The notes beneath the pieces were generated by a model. The model saw only the letters and a program-made list of their open reading frames with translations, was not told the origin of the DNA and did not search any database. From contig JAVIAB010000092.1 of the NCBI GenBank assembly GCA_032433765.1, positions 105,607,779 to 105,671,778 on the forward strand: 64,000 nucleotides of DNA, given 5' to 3'. A program made the translations under genes and the position numbers. Origin of the DNA: Megaustenia siamemsis (Eukaryota; Mollusca; Gastropoda; Stylommatophora; Ariophantidae). This document shows positions 10,636 through 21,399 of this stretch, in pieces (the stretch's first letter is position 1; every line of letters starts with the position of its first letter).

Positions 10636-10897
10636 GTAAAAAAAAAAAAAAATAAAGTACCCCCGTCATGCCAAGTGGCATATAGGGAATATGGTGTTAG
10701 TGACCATACATTTTACAGACCTTCAGCACATGATTTTTGGGGTAATGTGGTCGGTATTACGCCCGTGCTGCTTTACTTTCCCAGAAAAAATCTGGTACCC
10801 ATTTAAGGCTGGGTGAACCCGGAAGCCGTTGGTTGGGATTGAACCCTACCTCTTGTCCATTGTAGTCCAGTTCACTAACCACTAAGCTATCGCAGCT
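10636..10897 (-). mobile_element. tRNA-derived SINE (main family)
   Basis: Same family as the 9226-9489 copy. It starts with a run of A at 10639 and ends in the tRNA-like head near 10890 (ggttgggattgaaccctacc contains the diverged reverse of box B). No clear TSD was found. Confidence 0.9.
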
Positions 10898-11062
10898 CCC
10901 ATAAACTAATTCTTTTCTGATTTTCTACTGTAAAATTTGAAGCTTTTAAAGTTCATCTCAGTGGCATAAAGACATAAATTACAGCAAAAATTTTATTTAC
11001 ACATCTTTATAAGTCAAAAATTTAATAAAATCATTAAAAATATGCTAATGCTTTACCTACAG

Positions 11063-11183
11063 TTGCATAACCTAAAGAAAGAAATCTCTGTGGTGAGCTG
11101 TTCCTTAAAGAATGTTGAAGCTGAACTTGTTGGGTCTAAGCAGCACTGTTCAGATCTTGCTGATGAACTGATGAAAAAGTCTT
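11063..11183 (+). CDS. FAM184A: FAM184A-like protein, second recognised exon (121 bp)
   Basis: Bounded by the acceptor ctttacctacag and the donor TT|gtaagt. It reads LHNLKKEISVV then ELVGSKQHCSDLADELMKKS, continuous in frame and style with the preceding exon. It ends in phase 1, which is resolved by the next exon (a split serine codon). Coiled-coil composition. Too short to identify alone; supported by phase and order. Confidence 0.82.
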
Positions 11184-11384
11184 GTAAGTGTTTGTACTTA
11201 TAATATGTAAATATAATCTACAGCCAGCAGAACCTAAATGTGAACATTGTATCTAATACTGAAAGATGTTACAATTAATTGATATAGACATAATTTGAGG
11301 ATAGGATATACGTTGATACATTGATGGTATAGGATAGAAAGAGGAGATGTATGCATGGTAATAATAAATACATGCTGAGGCTGG

Positions 11385-11590
11385 AAAGATGACATTCTCT
11401 GTTTCTTGCCATACTTTTAAGATCATTCCAGGTCTTCCCCATCATCTTCATCCTGCTTCCATTTGTCTTCTCCAAGAATAACTTTGGTCTTCCTCTTTAT
11501 CTTTTTCCTTGGGGATTCCAATAAAGGGCCTGTAATATAATAATCTCAGTTGCTTTCCACAGACATTCCCTATGCGCCACACTGTAAATG
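11385..11590 (-). mobile_element. Type H LINE 3' fragment
   Basis: Minus-strand reading MEKTNGSRMKMMGKTWNDLK, then SMARNRECH, resembles the RTE-like C-terminal tail (basic Trp-rich block after GRP). A related copy lies at 12025-12205 and a more diverged one at 62.3-62.6 kb. Confidence 0.6.
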
Positions 11591-12024
11591 AGATAGAGTT
11601 TCTTTCTTTTATATCTTTAGTCTCAAATATGATTTATTCAGGTTATGAGATGGCATCCCATGAACCTTGATGACTGAGGATTTAGCATATGTGTGGGGTT
11701 TATGTCTGAAATTTTTGTACTTTTCTTCATGCTTAGAATCAGCAAGTAACTAGATATTTTGTTTTGGCAGTTCTTACAACATTGATTATAATTTTGTGTA
11801 AGTTGATTAATCCAATGGTTAAAAGCTATTCCAAGTAAAATTATAATAATCTGAAAGTGCACCAAGTCACCACGTTTTAAAATTAATTTTTCTACATTTC
11901 ATTTAAGAAAGAACAAACGCTGGCTCTGGAAAAATGGGAAGCTTGTGTATATATCATGTGCAAGAGTGAGTCAGAAAATAACATTAGTATGGCTGTAGAG
12001 ATATGAAATGCTGCACCATTGTCC

Positions 12025-12310
12025 TGTCTTATTCTTCTTCCTTTCAACTCTCTGTGGAGCATAGGTCTTCAACAAACTTTCCAAACTGTTCTATTTCTTC
12101 TATTCTTTTAAGATCATTTCATGTCTTTCCCCATAATCTTCATCTCTGCTTCCATTTGTCTTCTCCAAGAACACTTTGGTCTTCCTCTGTCTTTTTCCTT
12201 GGGGAAAAAGCACCTGTTAGCTTCCGAGGCTCGAAAGGGGAGTAAAAAATTGTAGCTTTGTTCCCTAACAGTCATGTGCGTAAGGGGTGACTAAGGAAGG
12301 TTGGGCATGG
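12025..12310 (-). mobile_element. Type H LINE 3' fragment with adjoining repeat debris
   Basis: Shares the words ttttaagatcattt, tgcttccatttgtcttctcc and ttggtcttcctct with the 11.4 kb copy. The adjoining 12215-12310 segment contains cgtaaggggtgactaagg, a diverged form of a widespread motif also met near 14.6 and 48.0 kb (there in reverse). Confidence 0.55.
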
Positions 12311-12868
12311 GACTGGCTATCTTTTGCTATAAAAAAATAAGCTGCAAAAACTTCACTATTATTCTGTAAATTGGCAATATTTTTACCGATGACATAAAAA
12401 ATTTCCTACAAGTAGCAGCATAGTACAGACAAACAACAAGCAGTCACAGCAGCTGTGTAAAAATGATCACCACATTTGAGGCATGCACCAAGGAGGAACA
12501 TTGTTCAATCCTTTGGTTTTTTGAGTGGGTGAAGTAGTGAAACCTACTGCAGCCAATGAATGGAGTTGCCTTATGATGGTGCATGTTTATCAAAGCAGCA
12601 AGGGGTAAGAAATTAAACAAATGTTGTGACTTCTGTGTCACATGTTTCTTGACTGGATCAGCAAGACTACATTGTGGTGTAAGTCTATTACAGGCTTAAT
12701 AATGAAGAATTACTATCAGGGCTATTTCTGACATTATGATGGCTGCTCATAATCTTGCCTAGGATATAAAATGCTATTTCAATGTATGATATTTCTGATT
12801 TACGATGAGTTCTTCGGAACGTAACCCCATCACACATTGAGGTATGTTTGGAGTTACCATAAGTTTCA

Positions 12869-13292
12869 TTCTTCCACTATTTATTTAATAAATGGTGGAA
12901 TAGTGTTTATCAATAATGCATGTCTCAAGTCATTCTTTCACTATTCAAGTAATGAATGGTGGAATAGTGTTTATCAATAATGCATGTCTCAAGTAATGAA
13001 TGGTGGAATAGTGTTTATCAATAATGCATGTCTCAAGTCATTCTTTCACTATTCAAGTAACGAATGGTGGAATAGTGTTTATCAATAATGCATGTCTCAA
13101 GTCATTCTTTCACTATTCAAGTAATGAATGGTGGAATAGTGTTTATCAATAATGCATGTCTCAAGTCATTCTTTCACTATTCAAGTAATAAATGGTGGAA
13201 TAGTGTTTATCAATAATGCATGTCTCAAGTCATTCTTTCACTATTCAAGTAATAAATGGTGGAATAGTGTTTATCAATAATGCATGTCTGAA
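12869..13292. repeat. 64-bp minisatellite, about 6-7 copies
   Basis: The unit holds gtggaatagtgtttatcaat and tgcatgtctcaagtcattct. One internal unit near 12990 lacks the ctttcactattc block. Confidence 0.95.
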
Positions 13293-13484
13293 GTAAGACA
13301 CCTATCTTTACACAGCTACTGTAACAACATGTTGCTTGTCTGCACAGTGGCACATGTCGAATATTCTTTATGCCACTGGGGTAACAGTGGCATCAACTTA
13401 AAGGACAATGGTTCGCTGTTTCAAATTTTTAATTTTCTCATTAATGTTACCTTTTGACTCATCCCCATTTAAATATACTCAAGA

Positions 13485-13725
13485 CATATACACATATGCA
13501 TACAACCCTGAATCCATAGTTATGAACAGACTTCACAAATATCATGTCAAGGTAGGAGATGCCAGAGGAGAGCACTGCGCAGAAATCCAAGGAAGACTTA
13601 TCAACACAACGCAATTATCGTTAGTCACTACACATTGATGGGTATTCTTCTGAAGAGATTTGAGCACTTATGGACTTGTTCGATGTGCAATGAGAATGAC
13701 CTGTCGAATAAGCTAAACTAAACCA
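13485..13725 (+). mobile_element. 3' tail of an RNase H-type LINE (same group as 30.1-32.7 kb)
   Basis: Matches the terminal part of the decayed LINE at 32.5-32.74 kb (ggaagacttatcaacacaac; gagcacttatggacttgttc). The conserved C-terminal Cys-x2-Cys knuckle region is legible across frameshifts. A short GA run follows at 13734. Confidence 0.65.
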
Positions 13726-13789
13726 AACATATGAGAGAGAGAGAGACCTATGCAATTATACATAAAAGTATGAACACATAGATGTATTT

Positions 13790-14037
13790 CATCATCATCA
13801 TCATCAAGTACCGGGCCTGCTGGCGTAGGTGATCATGTCTCTCCACAACTTTCGATCTCGGCAGCTATTTATCATTTCTGTTGTTGACCTTCTGCCAAGC
13901 CATTCTCTTAAGCTGTCTGTTATTTTTTTCTCTTTGCTACCCTCTATCTCTTCGTCCCTCAATTTTTCCAGTTGTTACAATATATTCCAGTTGTTCTCTT
14001 CTCATTACATGGCCAAAAAATGATTGTATTATATAAA
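13790..14037 (-). mobile_element. Type A LINE 3' end inserted 50 bp before a FAM184 exon, 12-bp TSD
   Basis: The direct repeat atagatgtattt flanks the insert at 13778-13789 and 14038-14049. It is a minus-strand insertion starting with its (ATG)n tail (catcatcatcatc). The coding tail matches the type A copy at 25.26-25.62 kb. Confidence 0.9.
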
Positions 14038-14087
14038 ATAGATGTATTTAGTGTGACGTATAAGAATGTTGCTTTCTGTTTGATCAG

Positions 14088-14269
14088 CCAAGATTGGTGA
14101 GCTCGAGGCTTACAACAACCAGAAAGATGGCACCATCACTACCCAACAATCTGACATTGAAAAACTAACAGCTCAGGTTAGAAAACTGGATACTGAGAAG
14201 AACTCTCTTGCTACAAAGCTGCAGTTGCTAACAACAGAACAAAGCAGCACAGAGAAAAATTTGCAGCAG
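14088..14269 (+). CDS. FAM184A: FAM184A-like protein, third recognised exon (182 bp)
   Basis: Acceptor tgtttgatcag and donor CAG|gtaagc. Two bases complete the serine codon split from the previous exon; the exon then reads KIGELEAYNNQKDGTITTQQ, then LTAQVRKLDTEKNSLATKLQ. The heptad pattern is strong. The exon end is phase 0. The acceptor's pyrimidine tract is short because a LINE insertion ends 50 bp upstream. Confidence 0.87.
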
Positions 14270-14409
14270 GTAAGCTTATAAATATAAAAGGTGTGTCTAG
14301 AAAGTTCTGTAATTGGTCCAGTATTTCATCAGCAGCATGGGCTAGGTGGATAATTTTCAAAAGGGACAATTTTCCCAGTTGTCACAATATATTCTAACTA
14401 TCACCTTCT

Positions 14410-14690
14410 CATTCTTTCTATTGTCCTTTCGAGCCGAAGACGGCACATAGAGCAGAACCGCAATCCCAAAAACAGAAACCTTGCGTGCCAAAATGGCACA
14501 TATTGCAGAGATCACTGCTTCTAAAATCTATGGTTCTGTTTCCATAACAATGCTTTTTACAATGACAGCTTGTCAAGCCATCGATCAACCTCATTAGTCG
14601 CCTCTTACGACATGCCTGGAAGGTCACAGTGTCACTATTCTTTACTTCCCACATAATGAGGCTCCAGTAACACCGTCTCATTACAAGACC
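14410..14690. repeat. Dispersed repeat fragment with 'ttagtcgcctcttacgacat' motif
   Basis: Starts with tcctttcgagccgaagacgg, similar to the tail junctions of type C LINEs at 4741 and 48.5 kb. It contains ttagtcgcctcttacgacat with ggaaggtcacag, a motif shared with 48.0-48.07 kb. Probably UTR sequence of a retroelement; no coding content. Confidence 0.55.
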
Positions 14691-14934
14691 AAAAATGATG
14701 TGTTTCTTCCCAATAATGGAAATTAGTTCTCTTTTTGCTCTGACCTCTTACAGAATATTTTCATTACTTTTCTTAGCTGTCCATGGTATTCTCAACATTC
14801 TTTATTAATTAATGAATTATCAAAACTTCTACATAAAACTTCACATGAAAACTCTAAAATTATATTAATATAATTTATACAAAATTGTTCTTCATTATCC
14901 ACAAGTCGGGAATGAAGAAGGAATATATTACATT

Positions 14935-15185
14935 CACATAAATAATTACAAGACTGGTAAGGCTGGGGAGTATAGAGATAAGACAGTGGCCTTTGTACAT
15001 GAAGGCCCTGGGTTTAAATCCTTCCCAGTCTCTGGGTAGTGAGATCCTATGTCTTATCCTTTTGGATGGTGTGCACTCTGCACATGTTAAAGAACAGTTG
15101 GCGGTTAAATGTAATAAAGAATAGGCCAAAATGTTCACTGCCTGGGCAAAATTGTTAAACAAACAAAAAAATCTATTCATGCTGA
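14935..15185 (+). mobile_element. Possible second tRNA-derived SINE type
   Basis: A tRNA-like head (gtatagagataagacagtgg; box-B-like gggtttaaatcc near 15010) is followed by a unique body ending in acaaacaaaaaaatc. It is unrelated to the main SINE. Only one copy was seen here, so the SINE call rests on the promoter-like head. Confidence 0.5.
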
Positions 15186-15687
15186 AGATAGATGTGTCCT
15201 GTTTCAGATATTGTAGCTTGTCATAAACTAGTGATAGAATGCATCTACATCCACTTAACAGGTGAACGATGAAGAAGAAGGCTGGTGCTGCATCTTACTT
15301 ATAAGTATTGTTATATTGAGCTTAATTTGCTAAAATTTGTGTTTTGAATTCTGACTCTAATTTTTTCGAACAAATTCTGTACTTTAAAAAAAAAATTAAA
15401 ACAAAGAATTATTTTGTGTACATTAGTATGATGTTATGAAAGGAATCTCTACTTTCATAGCTCTTTTGATAGTTCAGGAAAATCTGCTTGTACGTGAGCC
15501 AAGAAATTTGGAAATGACTATTCCTTGGACTGAATTTTTACAGCATCAACCGTGGGTTTTCTATGAACTTGTCCTCCTCTGATGCTGTAAATCAGTCTAG
15601 TTCATACACATTTACTGACAATGGATGTCTGATCTGATGCATTTTTAATAAGAAAATATTCACATATACTATCATTTCTCCAAAATG
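15186..15687. other. FAM184 intron, no recognised feature
   Basis: AT-rich, with no coding signal or repeat that I can match elsewhere in the window. Confidence 0.5.
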
Positions 15688-16256
15688 TCAGTTGTTAAGT
15701 GATGTGTTTTTCTACTCAGACAGTTCTGTGTCAGTGGAACCAAGAAAGTTTGTGACGTTTTGGAAATGTCAGTTGTTAAGTGATGTGTTTTTCTACTCAG
15801 AGAGTTCTGTGTCAGTGGAACCAAGAAAGTTTGTGACGTTTTGGAAATGTCAGTTGTTAAGTGATGTGTTTTTCTACTCAGAGAGTTCTGTGTCAGTGGA
15901 ACCAAGAAAGTTTGTGACGTTTTGGAAATGTCAGTTGTTAAGTGATGTGTTTTTCTACTCAGAGAGTTCTGTGTCAGTGGAACCAAGAAAGTTTGTGACC
16001 TTTTGGAAATGTCAGTTGTTAAATGATGTGTTTTCTACTCAGACAGTTCTGTGTCAGTGGAACCAAGAAAGTTTGTGACGTTTTGGAAATGTCAGTTGTT
16101 AAGTGATGTGTTTTTCTACTCAGAGAGTTCTGTGTCAGTGGAACCAAGAAAGTTTGTGACGTTTTGGAAATGTCAGTTGTTAAGTGATGTGTTTTTCTAC
16201 TCAGAGAGTTCTGTGTCAGTGGAACCAAGAAAGTTTGTGACCTTTTGGAAATGTGT
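15688..16256. repeat. 81-bp minisatellite, 7 copies, open in both strands
   Basis: Each 81-bp unit (27 codons) contains gtcagttgttaagtgatgtg and gtgtcagtggaaccaagaaa. Because 81 is divisible by 3 and no stop falls in the used frames, both strands show repeated reading frames (for example SVSVEPRKFVTFWK on plus). One unit near 16021 has lost a base, shifting the frame. There is no start context and it lies in an intron, so it is treated as non-coding. Confidence 0.95.
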
Positions 16257-16789
16257 CATAATTTCAGTTCAATAGATCTTTTTACCACAGTTCCTATTTC
16301 TTTCATCATCACTTCGATCTTGTCTCCAACTTGAAAAATTGTAATCTTTTCTTATTGAAAATCTTAAGTTTAGCATATTTAAATGGGTGAAGATATCTGA
16401 CAGATATGCCAAATTGACTAACCACGAAAAAAATAATTCAGATAATAATTGTGATGAAACAGTTTTTTCCATTCCCTAAATGAGACAGAACTTTACAGTG
16501 AGACAGCTAAAGTGACAATGTAGCAAAAGTTGGTGGTGTTTACTACTCAAATCTTTGCAAAACTGAAAAAAATATTGAAATCAATTATTTACATTTTTTA
16601 ACATTTTTAAACAATTGACTGATTCATTTAAAGTTATTATTTTTTGTGTGGTCTTCTTAGCTACTAGAGCAATATACTTGCAGCAACAGAACCAAATCAT
16701 CTGCAATACGATTTCCTTAATCCATACTACAAGTGCAGTAAGCTTTCAATACATTACTCATGTCTAATCTGTGTAAATTTCAATGACTT
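16257..16789. other. FAM184 intron, no recognised feature
   Basis: Nothing beyond AT-rich sequence is seen. Confidence 0.5.
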
Positions 16790-17105
16790 CAACCATTCAT
16801 GACATGAGATGCCACAATCCTGTATATGTTGTTAAATGCTATTTTAGTTGTAGAGTGTACTAGTAAGGAGATTAGCAGTGTGCCTTTGAAATCATCTCTC
16901 TTGTGGGCATACCTAACGTAACACCATATCGTTTCTTTGTTTGTTATGTTTGTGCTTTTGTTCAATTGCAGAGCAAGATAGGGGCATCCAAGTTTTTTAT
17001 AATAATTTTCTTTTATATTGACTGACAAACTGTTTGACAAAGTTATTAAGGAAATGTCATTGGCAGCTTTTCTTGTTCATAAAATACAAACCATGATTTC
17101 TTCAT
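16790..17105 (-). pseudogene. hAT-family (ZBED5/SCAND3-like) transposase fragment
   Basis: Minus-strand reading KKLGCPYLALQLNKSTNI, then TIWCYVRYAHKRDDFKGTLL, then STTKIAFNNIYRIV, parallels the hAT transposase core segment in which a YF(A/S)LQLDEST(D) block is followed by VRYV and a (T)TTxxDVF block. The catalytic aspartate of the DEST motif reads NKST here, so the enzyme is dead. Upstream RKAANDISLI is also legible across a stop. Confidence 0.65.
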
Positions 17106-17382
17106 TTTTTTGTATTGGTAACATAAGTTTTTGTCTTTAGCTTCTGTGTTTTGTTTTCTTGTTTTTGCTGTTAGTTAAAAAAACACTAAAAATGTAGCCC
17201 TCACTGCATTTCTATTGTTACAACTGGTTTGCATCTTTTTTAAAACCATTTTCTTACTTTTTTGAAGCTCCTGCTCCTTACCTTTGTTCAAAATTGATAC
17301 TCTTTGGGGCACGTTTTATATGTTTTAATATTGAGATGTCTTGTGACTTTGCATACTGATAATTTTCATGCTTTTTGTATAG

Positions 17383-17589
17383 GCTCTAGATGACTTGTCA
17401 CTAGAGAAAGAAACACTCCAAGAGCGTTTTGATAATCAAGTCCGAAGTTTCCAACAACAGCTGATAAAGCAGGGACAAGAGCATACAGCTGAGATGGCTT
17501 TGAGGATGGAAGAAGCTAAGCAGAAATATGGGGAAACACTGGATATGGATAGAAAAGCTGCTGCTGATGTTTTACTGTCAACGAAAGAG
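17383..17589 (+). CDS. FAM184A: FAM184A-like protein, fourth recognised exon (69 codons), GC donor
   Basis: Acceptor ttttgtatag. The exon reads ALDDLSLEKETLQERFDNQV, later HTAEMALRMEEAKQKYGETL and AAADVLLSTKE. It is coiled-coil and phase 0 at both ends. There is no GT donor at the coding end; the best site is GAG|gcaaga, a GC-AG type intron. Reading on into the intron gives non-coiled hydrophobic sequence and then a stop at 17718, which supports the exon ending at 17589. Confidence 0.85.
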
Positions 17590-18227
17590 GCAAGAAACCA
17601 TCAAACCATCTTTATCTTATCTCATTGCATTCATTTTCACCTGGTAATATTTAATCTCTTTATTACATTGCCTCATCTCACCTCTCTTATGCCATCTCAC
17701 CTCTCTCATATCATCTAACCAAATCTCACTTTACATAGTATCTTTCCTCACTTTGTCTGATCTATTTTCACTAACTAAAACATTTAATTCATTTTTGTCT
17801 TACATTATTTTACCTCAGAGTTCACAGAAGTAGAGAATAAGAGGATAGTCCTACAGATGATATAGACATTTCTAACATTTGTAGGATTTAACACTGACAA
17901 TTATTTAAATATGTGAAAATCAGGAGTGTCCATTCAGACAGATGCAAGTATTAACAGGTGATATTAACAACGCATCTCAGTGTGTACCTCAGTGTGTACA
18001 CCATGGTAACAAGACTAACTTTTATCACAGTGTGGATGGATTACCATGCGTGCCACATGGCTTGGAGCATTCAAGTGAGATTTTAAGAAATACCAAGTCA
18101 TTTTGACCTTCTAACACCCAACGGTTTCTGGTAGGGTATGGTTGTGGTAGGCATTTGTGACAAGTTATGGACAGTAGATTTGATCTTGAGTTTTGTACAA
18201 ACTAGTCTCACTGCATGCTGGTAATAT
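17590..18227. other. FAM184 intron, unannotated
   Basis: Apart from short local near-repeats of ctcacctctcttatgccatc type at 17670-17715, nothing is recognised. Confidence 0.5.
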
Positions 18228-18560
18228 ATCATCATCATTGAGTTATGTCTCCACATCGAAAGTTGGCTACCATGGAGCGGCATTCCACTCTTCTCTAGCG
18301 TTGGTGGTGCAGGTTGTCATAGATTAACTTGTCCATCTTTTGATGTTACTCATCCATGTTAGTCTTGGTCTGCCTCTGCTTTTTTTACCTTGTATTTTCC
18401 TTGTCAAGATTACTTTTAGTAGGCTGTTGTGTCTTTTAACATGCCCCCAAAAATCTCATTTGTCTTGTTTGAATTGTATTTTGTAGTTCTATTTTCATTT
18501 TTAGTTGTTTTAAGACTTCATCATTTGTTTTCTACTTGCTGGTAATATAGCTTGACAATA
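18228..18560 (-). mobile_element. Type F LINE 3' fragment
   Basis: The minus-strand copy starts with catcatcattgag and shares ggttggctaccatgg-type sequence with 5919-5997 and the ends of 54.5-55.0 kb. The GRGRPRLTW-type coding tail is legible in reverse near 18350-18400, interrupted by stops. Confidence 0.75.
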
Positions 18561-19087
18561 TATTCATTTTGCAAGCTGTCAGACTCAGACAAAGCAGGAA
18601 GCAGGCACCATGACTTAAGTTTTTTTGAAGAAATACAGTGTTTGTTAGCATAAAGTTCTGATAGTTCATTTGAGTTTAATAGTGATGTTAACATGGATGC
18701 ATTCCTTTACTAATGTATCAATACTGTTTTGAATAAAGTTTATCTGTTTTGATTAGACCAAGACAATACAGACATTAAAATATTTTGCAATCTTCTGGAC
18801 AAATAAGTCTCTGTAAATTGCAATTTTTAAATATTTAATTGTTGAACTTAGAAGTGTGCAAAACAAATGATACAATCAGCTTATAATAATTATTGGAACA
18901 CTTTATGTTTTGACTAAAAAAATTCTACTGATGGTGACAGTTGTTGTTCCACCATAAAAGTGTTATTATGAATACTTTGAAGATAAAAGCGTCCACACAA
19001 AAGAATTAGCTTTGACATATATGAGCATTTAAAGCCTGATATAATCATAAAATCCAATTATAGTTGGTTGCATTTTTTTAATTCCAG
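18561..19087. other. FAM184 intron, unannotated
   Basis: AT-rich, nothing recognised. It ends with the acceptor tttaattccag. Confidence 0.5.
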
Positions 19088-19210
19088 GAACTGAAACAAT
19101 TGCATGAAGCTGAGATGAATCAGGTCTTAGATGAGAGGAATGCTCTTCAACAAGAAATGAAACTTTTGAAAGCAGATTTGACATTCAAATTAGCTGAGAC
19201 TGAAAAAGAA
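19088..19210 (+). CDS. FAM184A: FAM184A-like protein, fifth recognised exon (41 codons)
   Basis: Acceptor tttaattccag and donor GAA|gtaact. It reads ELKQLHEAEMNQVLDERNAL, then KLLKADLTFKLAETEKE, phase 0 at both ends, and continues the coiled coil. Short, but flanked by good splice signals and in frame with its neighbours. Confidence 0.85.
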
Positions 19211-19932
19211 GTAACTGTACAATTTTTACTTATTTAGTTTTCATGTTTTTCTCTTTAACCATGCACCAACTGTTTGTGTGTAATTTCATGCATGTATCAT
19301 TATGTATGTTGCGGAAAAATTTTTGTGGTCTTTCAAACTTCTCCATAAATTTTGAGTGCAAATGCTGTCGCACATCTCCAAATGTTTTTCTGTCTTCTGT
19401 TCATGTTATTGCAACAACCCGTAAGTATTAATTCATCTCAAGTAAATCCCTTATGACATATCACTAATTAGACGATTGTATTCCACCAGCTGTTATCCTA
19501 GCTTAGCATTAGCTGACTTTTTGTTGTTTTCATAACAGACTTACCACCAACTTATGTAATTTTCACTCACAATGTCTTATTGTCTTATTGTTTTATTCTT
19601 ACTCCCTCTTTTGTTAACTACAGTGGTTTAATAAGCCTAGTATCAAACTAAGTAATAAAGTAAGAGACAATATTGATTACATTACTGATAAGCAGGATTT
19701 GTAGAAACAGTTTCACTTTTGTTCAAACAAGACTTCTCCAGGGTGCAGCAGGGAACCTGTGCATGTAGCAGGAAGATTAAGAAAACAAGTTGTTAAAGTT
19801 AAAGTGGACATAGATAAATGTTATGGCAGATTTGACATTACTTGAAGACATGGTTGTGATATTTTTAAACATAAATGTGAGAACTGAAGTTATTAAATTT
19901 CAAACAATTAAAATGAAGTCGTATGTTGAATA

Positions 19933-20202
19933 AAAAAGGCAGCTCCTAAAAAACATCAGAAAGAAACAATCAACATTTTTCGGGCACATCATGAGAAGAG
20001 GAAAGTTGGAATACTTGGTTACAACTGGCAAAATAAAAGGAAAGAGAGAACGCGGACAACAAAGAGAGAAAATACTGGATAGCTTTGTGTCATGGCATGG
20101 AAAACAGTCAACAACAGAACTGATACGATGCACTGTAGATAGAAGATTGTGGAAGGACATGATCGCCTACGCCAACCGGTATGGCACATGATGATGATGA
20201 TG
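19933..20202 (+). mobile_element. Type B LINE 3' end, 10-bp TSD
   Basis: The direct repeat atgttgaata lies at 19923-19932 and 20203-20212. The insert reads FFGHIMRRGKLEYLVTTGKI, then KQSTTELIRCTVDRRLWKDM, and IAYANRYGT at its end, then an (ATG)n tail. Intact over its short length, hence young, and 5'-truncated. Confidence 0.92.
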
Positions 20203-20329
20203 ATGTTGAATATGGGGTTGAAGGCATATGTCAAAATGAAAGCAGTCACTCGTGGCTGACAAGCTTGCGTCGTGATCGGTGACCTAGGACTATCCAGTTC
20301 CTACTCCAGCTCCTCTTGTTGCCCCTAGA

Positions 20330-20428
20330 AACAAACTAGACAGTCTGGGCCAAGCAAATACTAGACAGTCTGGGCCAAGCAAATACTAGACAGTCTGGGC
20401 CAAGCAAATACTAGACAGTCTATACCAA
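20330..20428. repeat. 25-bp tandem repeat, about 4 copies
   Basis: Unit actagacagtctgggccaag followed by caaat; the last copy reads tataccaag. Confidence 0.93.
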
Positions 20429-20429
20429 G

Positions 20430-21399
20430 CAAATAAGGATTGAGAGGGAAGGCAGCCTGGTGACAAGCTGAAGTTGAATATGTTGGGCTGAGAGGCACAA
20501 GTATCACATTGTTGCTGCAAACTTCTGTATAAAGCATCCACACCCACGTAAGATCCTTTTCAAGATGGATAACCAAGAAGATTATTCTTTTCTTTAACAG
20601 TCATTGGGTGAATGCAAGAGAGAAAGAAGAAAAATATGTTTAATATGCTACATATTTTTATAACTTAGTCATCACAATTTAAATATGCGTGTAGAAATAC
20701 ATAAAAACTAGAGCTATATACTGTTCATTCAAATTCCAGTCGATCGTATTCCAGCAGATCCTCATGAGCAAACTGACTGGTAAGGTGGTAAGAATGAGAA
20801 ACATAAAGTAAAGACTTGATAATCAAATAATCAAAGAAAATGATGCATGAGTTTAGAAAATATGCTAGACATGTTGAGGATCTCAGAGAATAAAGACCAT
20901 TATGCCTCCTGTTATTTAAAAGTCAACTATTTAAAATAATATAAAATACACAGGTTCAGTTCTGGACATTCATGTTGAGTTAAAAAATGTCTCCTGAATG
21001 GTGGTTTAACACTTGAAAATGAAGACATATCAGGGAATATAAAGATACATGGAGTTGGAGAAGCTTTCTTCTTTATTTAGGCATTCTAGTTTCTTCATAC
21101 TTTCTATTTGACATAATAACATAAATTCAAACTTAATATATCGCTGAATGTAACTGCAGCTCTGTTTTCTGCTTGAGTGTTAAGATTATTTATATCTGCA
21201 CAGCTTCTGTTTCTTTAAAAAAAAGCACATATTCTACCAATTGTAGTTCTATAATTGGTCTTAATCTTGCTTCTATTATCTTAGCATACATTTTTCCTAC
21301 TTGGGATACTTTTTTCGTATACGATTCAGAAGTGAGTAACCTTAATATTTGTGAGCATTCTTGTTTGTCATATTTGTTTCACCAAAAAGTGCTACTATT
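20430..21399. other. FAM184 intron, unannotated
   Basis: AT-rich sequence with no supported feature. Confidence 0.5.

Noticed and set aside
15672..16275. 27-residue repeat proteins on both strands
   Set aside because: They arise from an 81-bp intronic minisatellite; both strands are equally open, frames break at a one-base deletion, and there is no start context.
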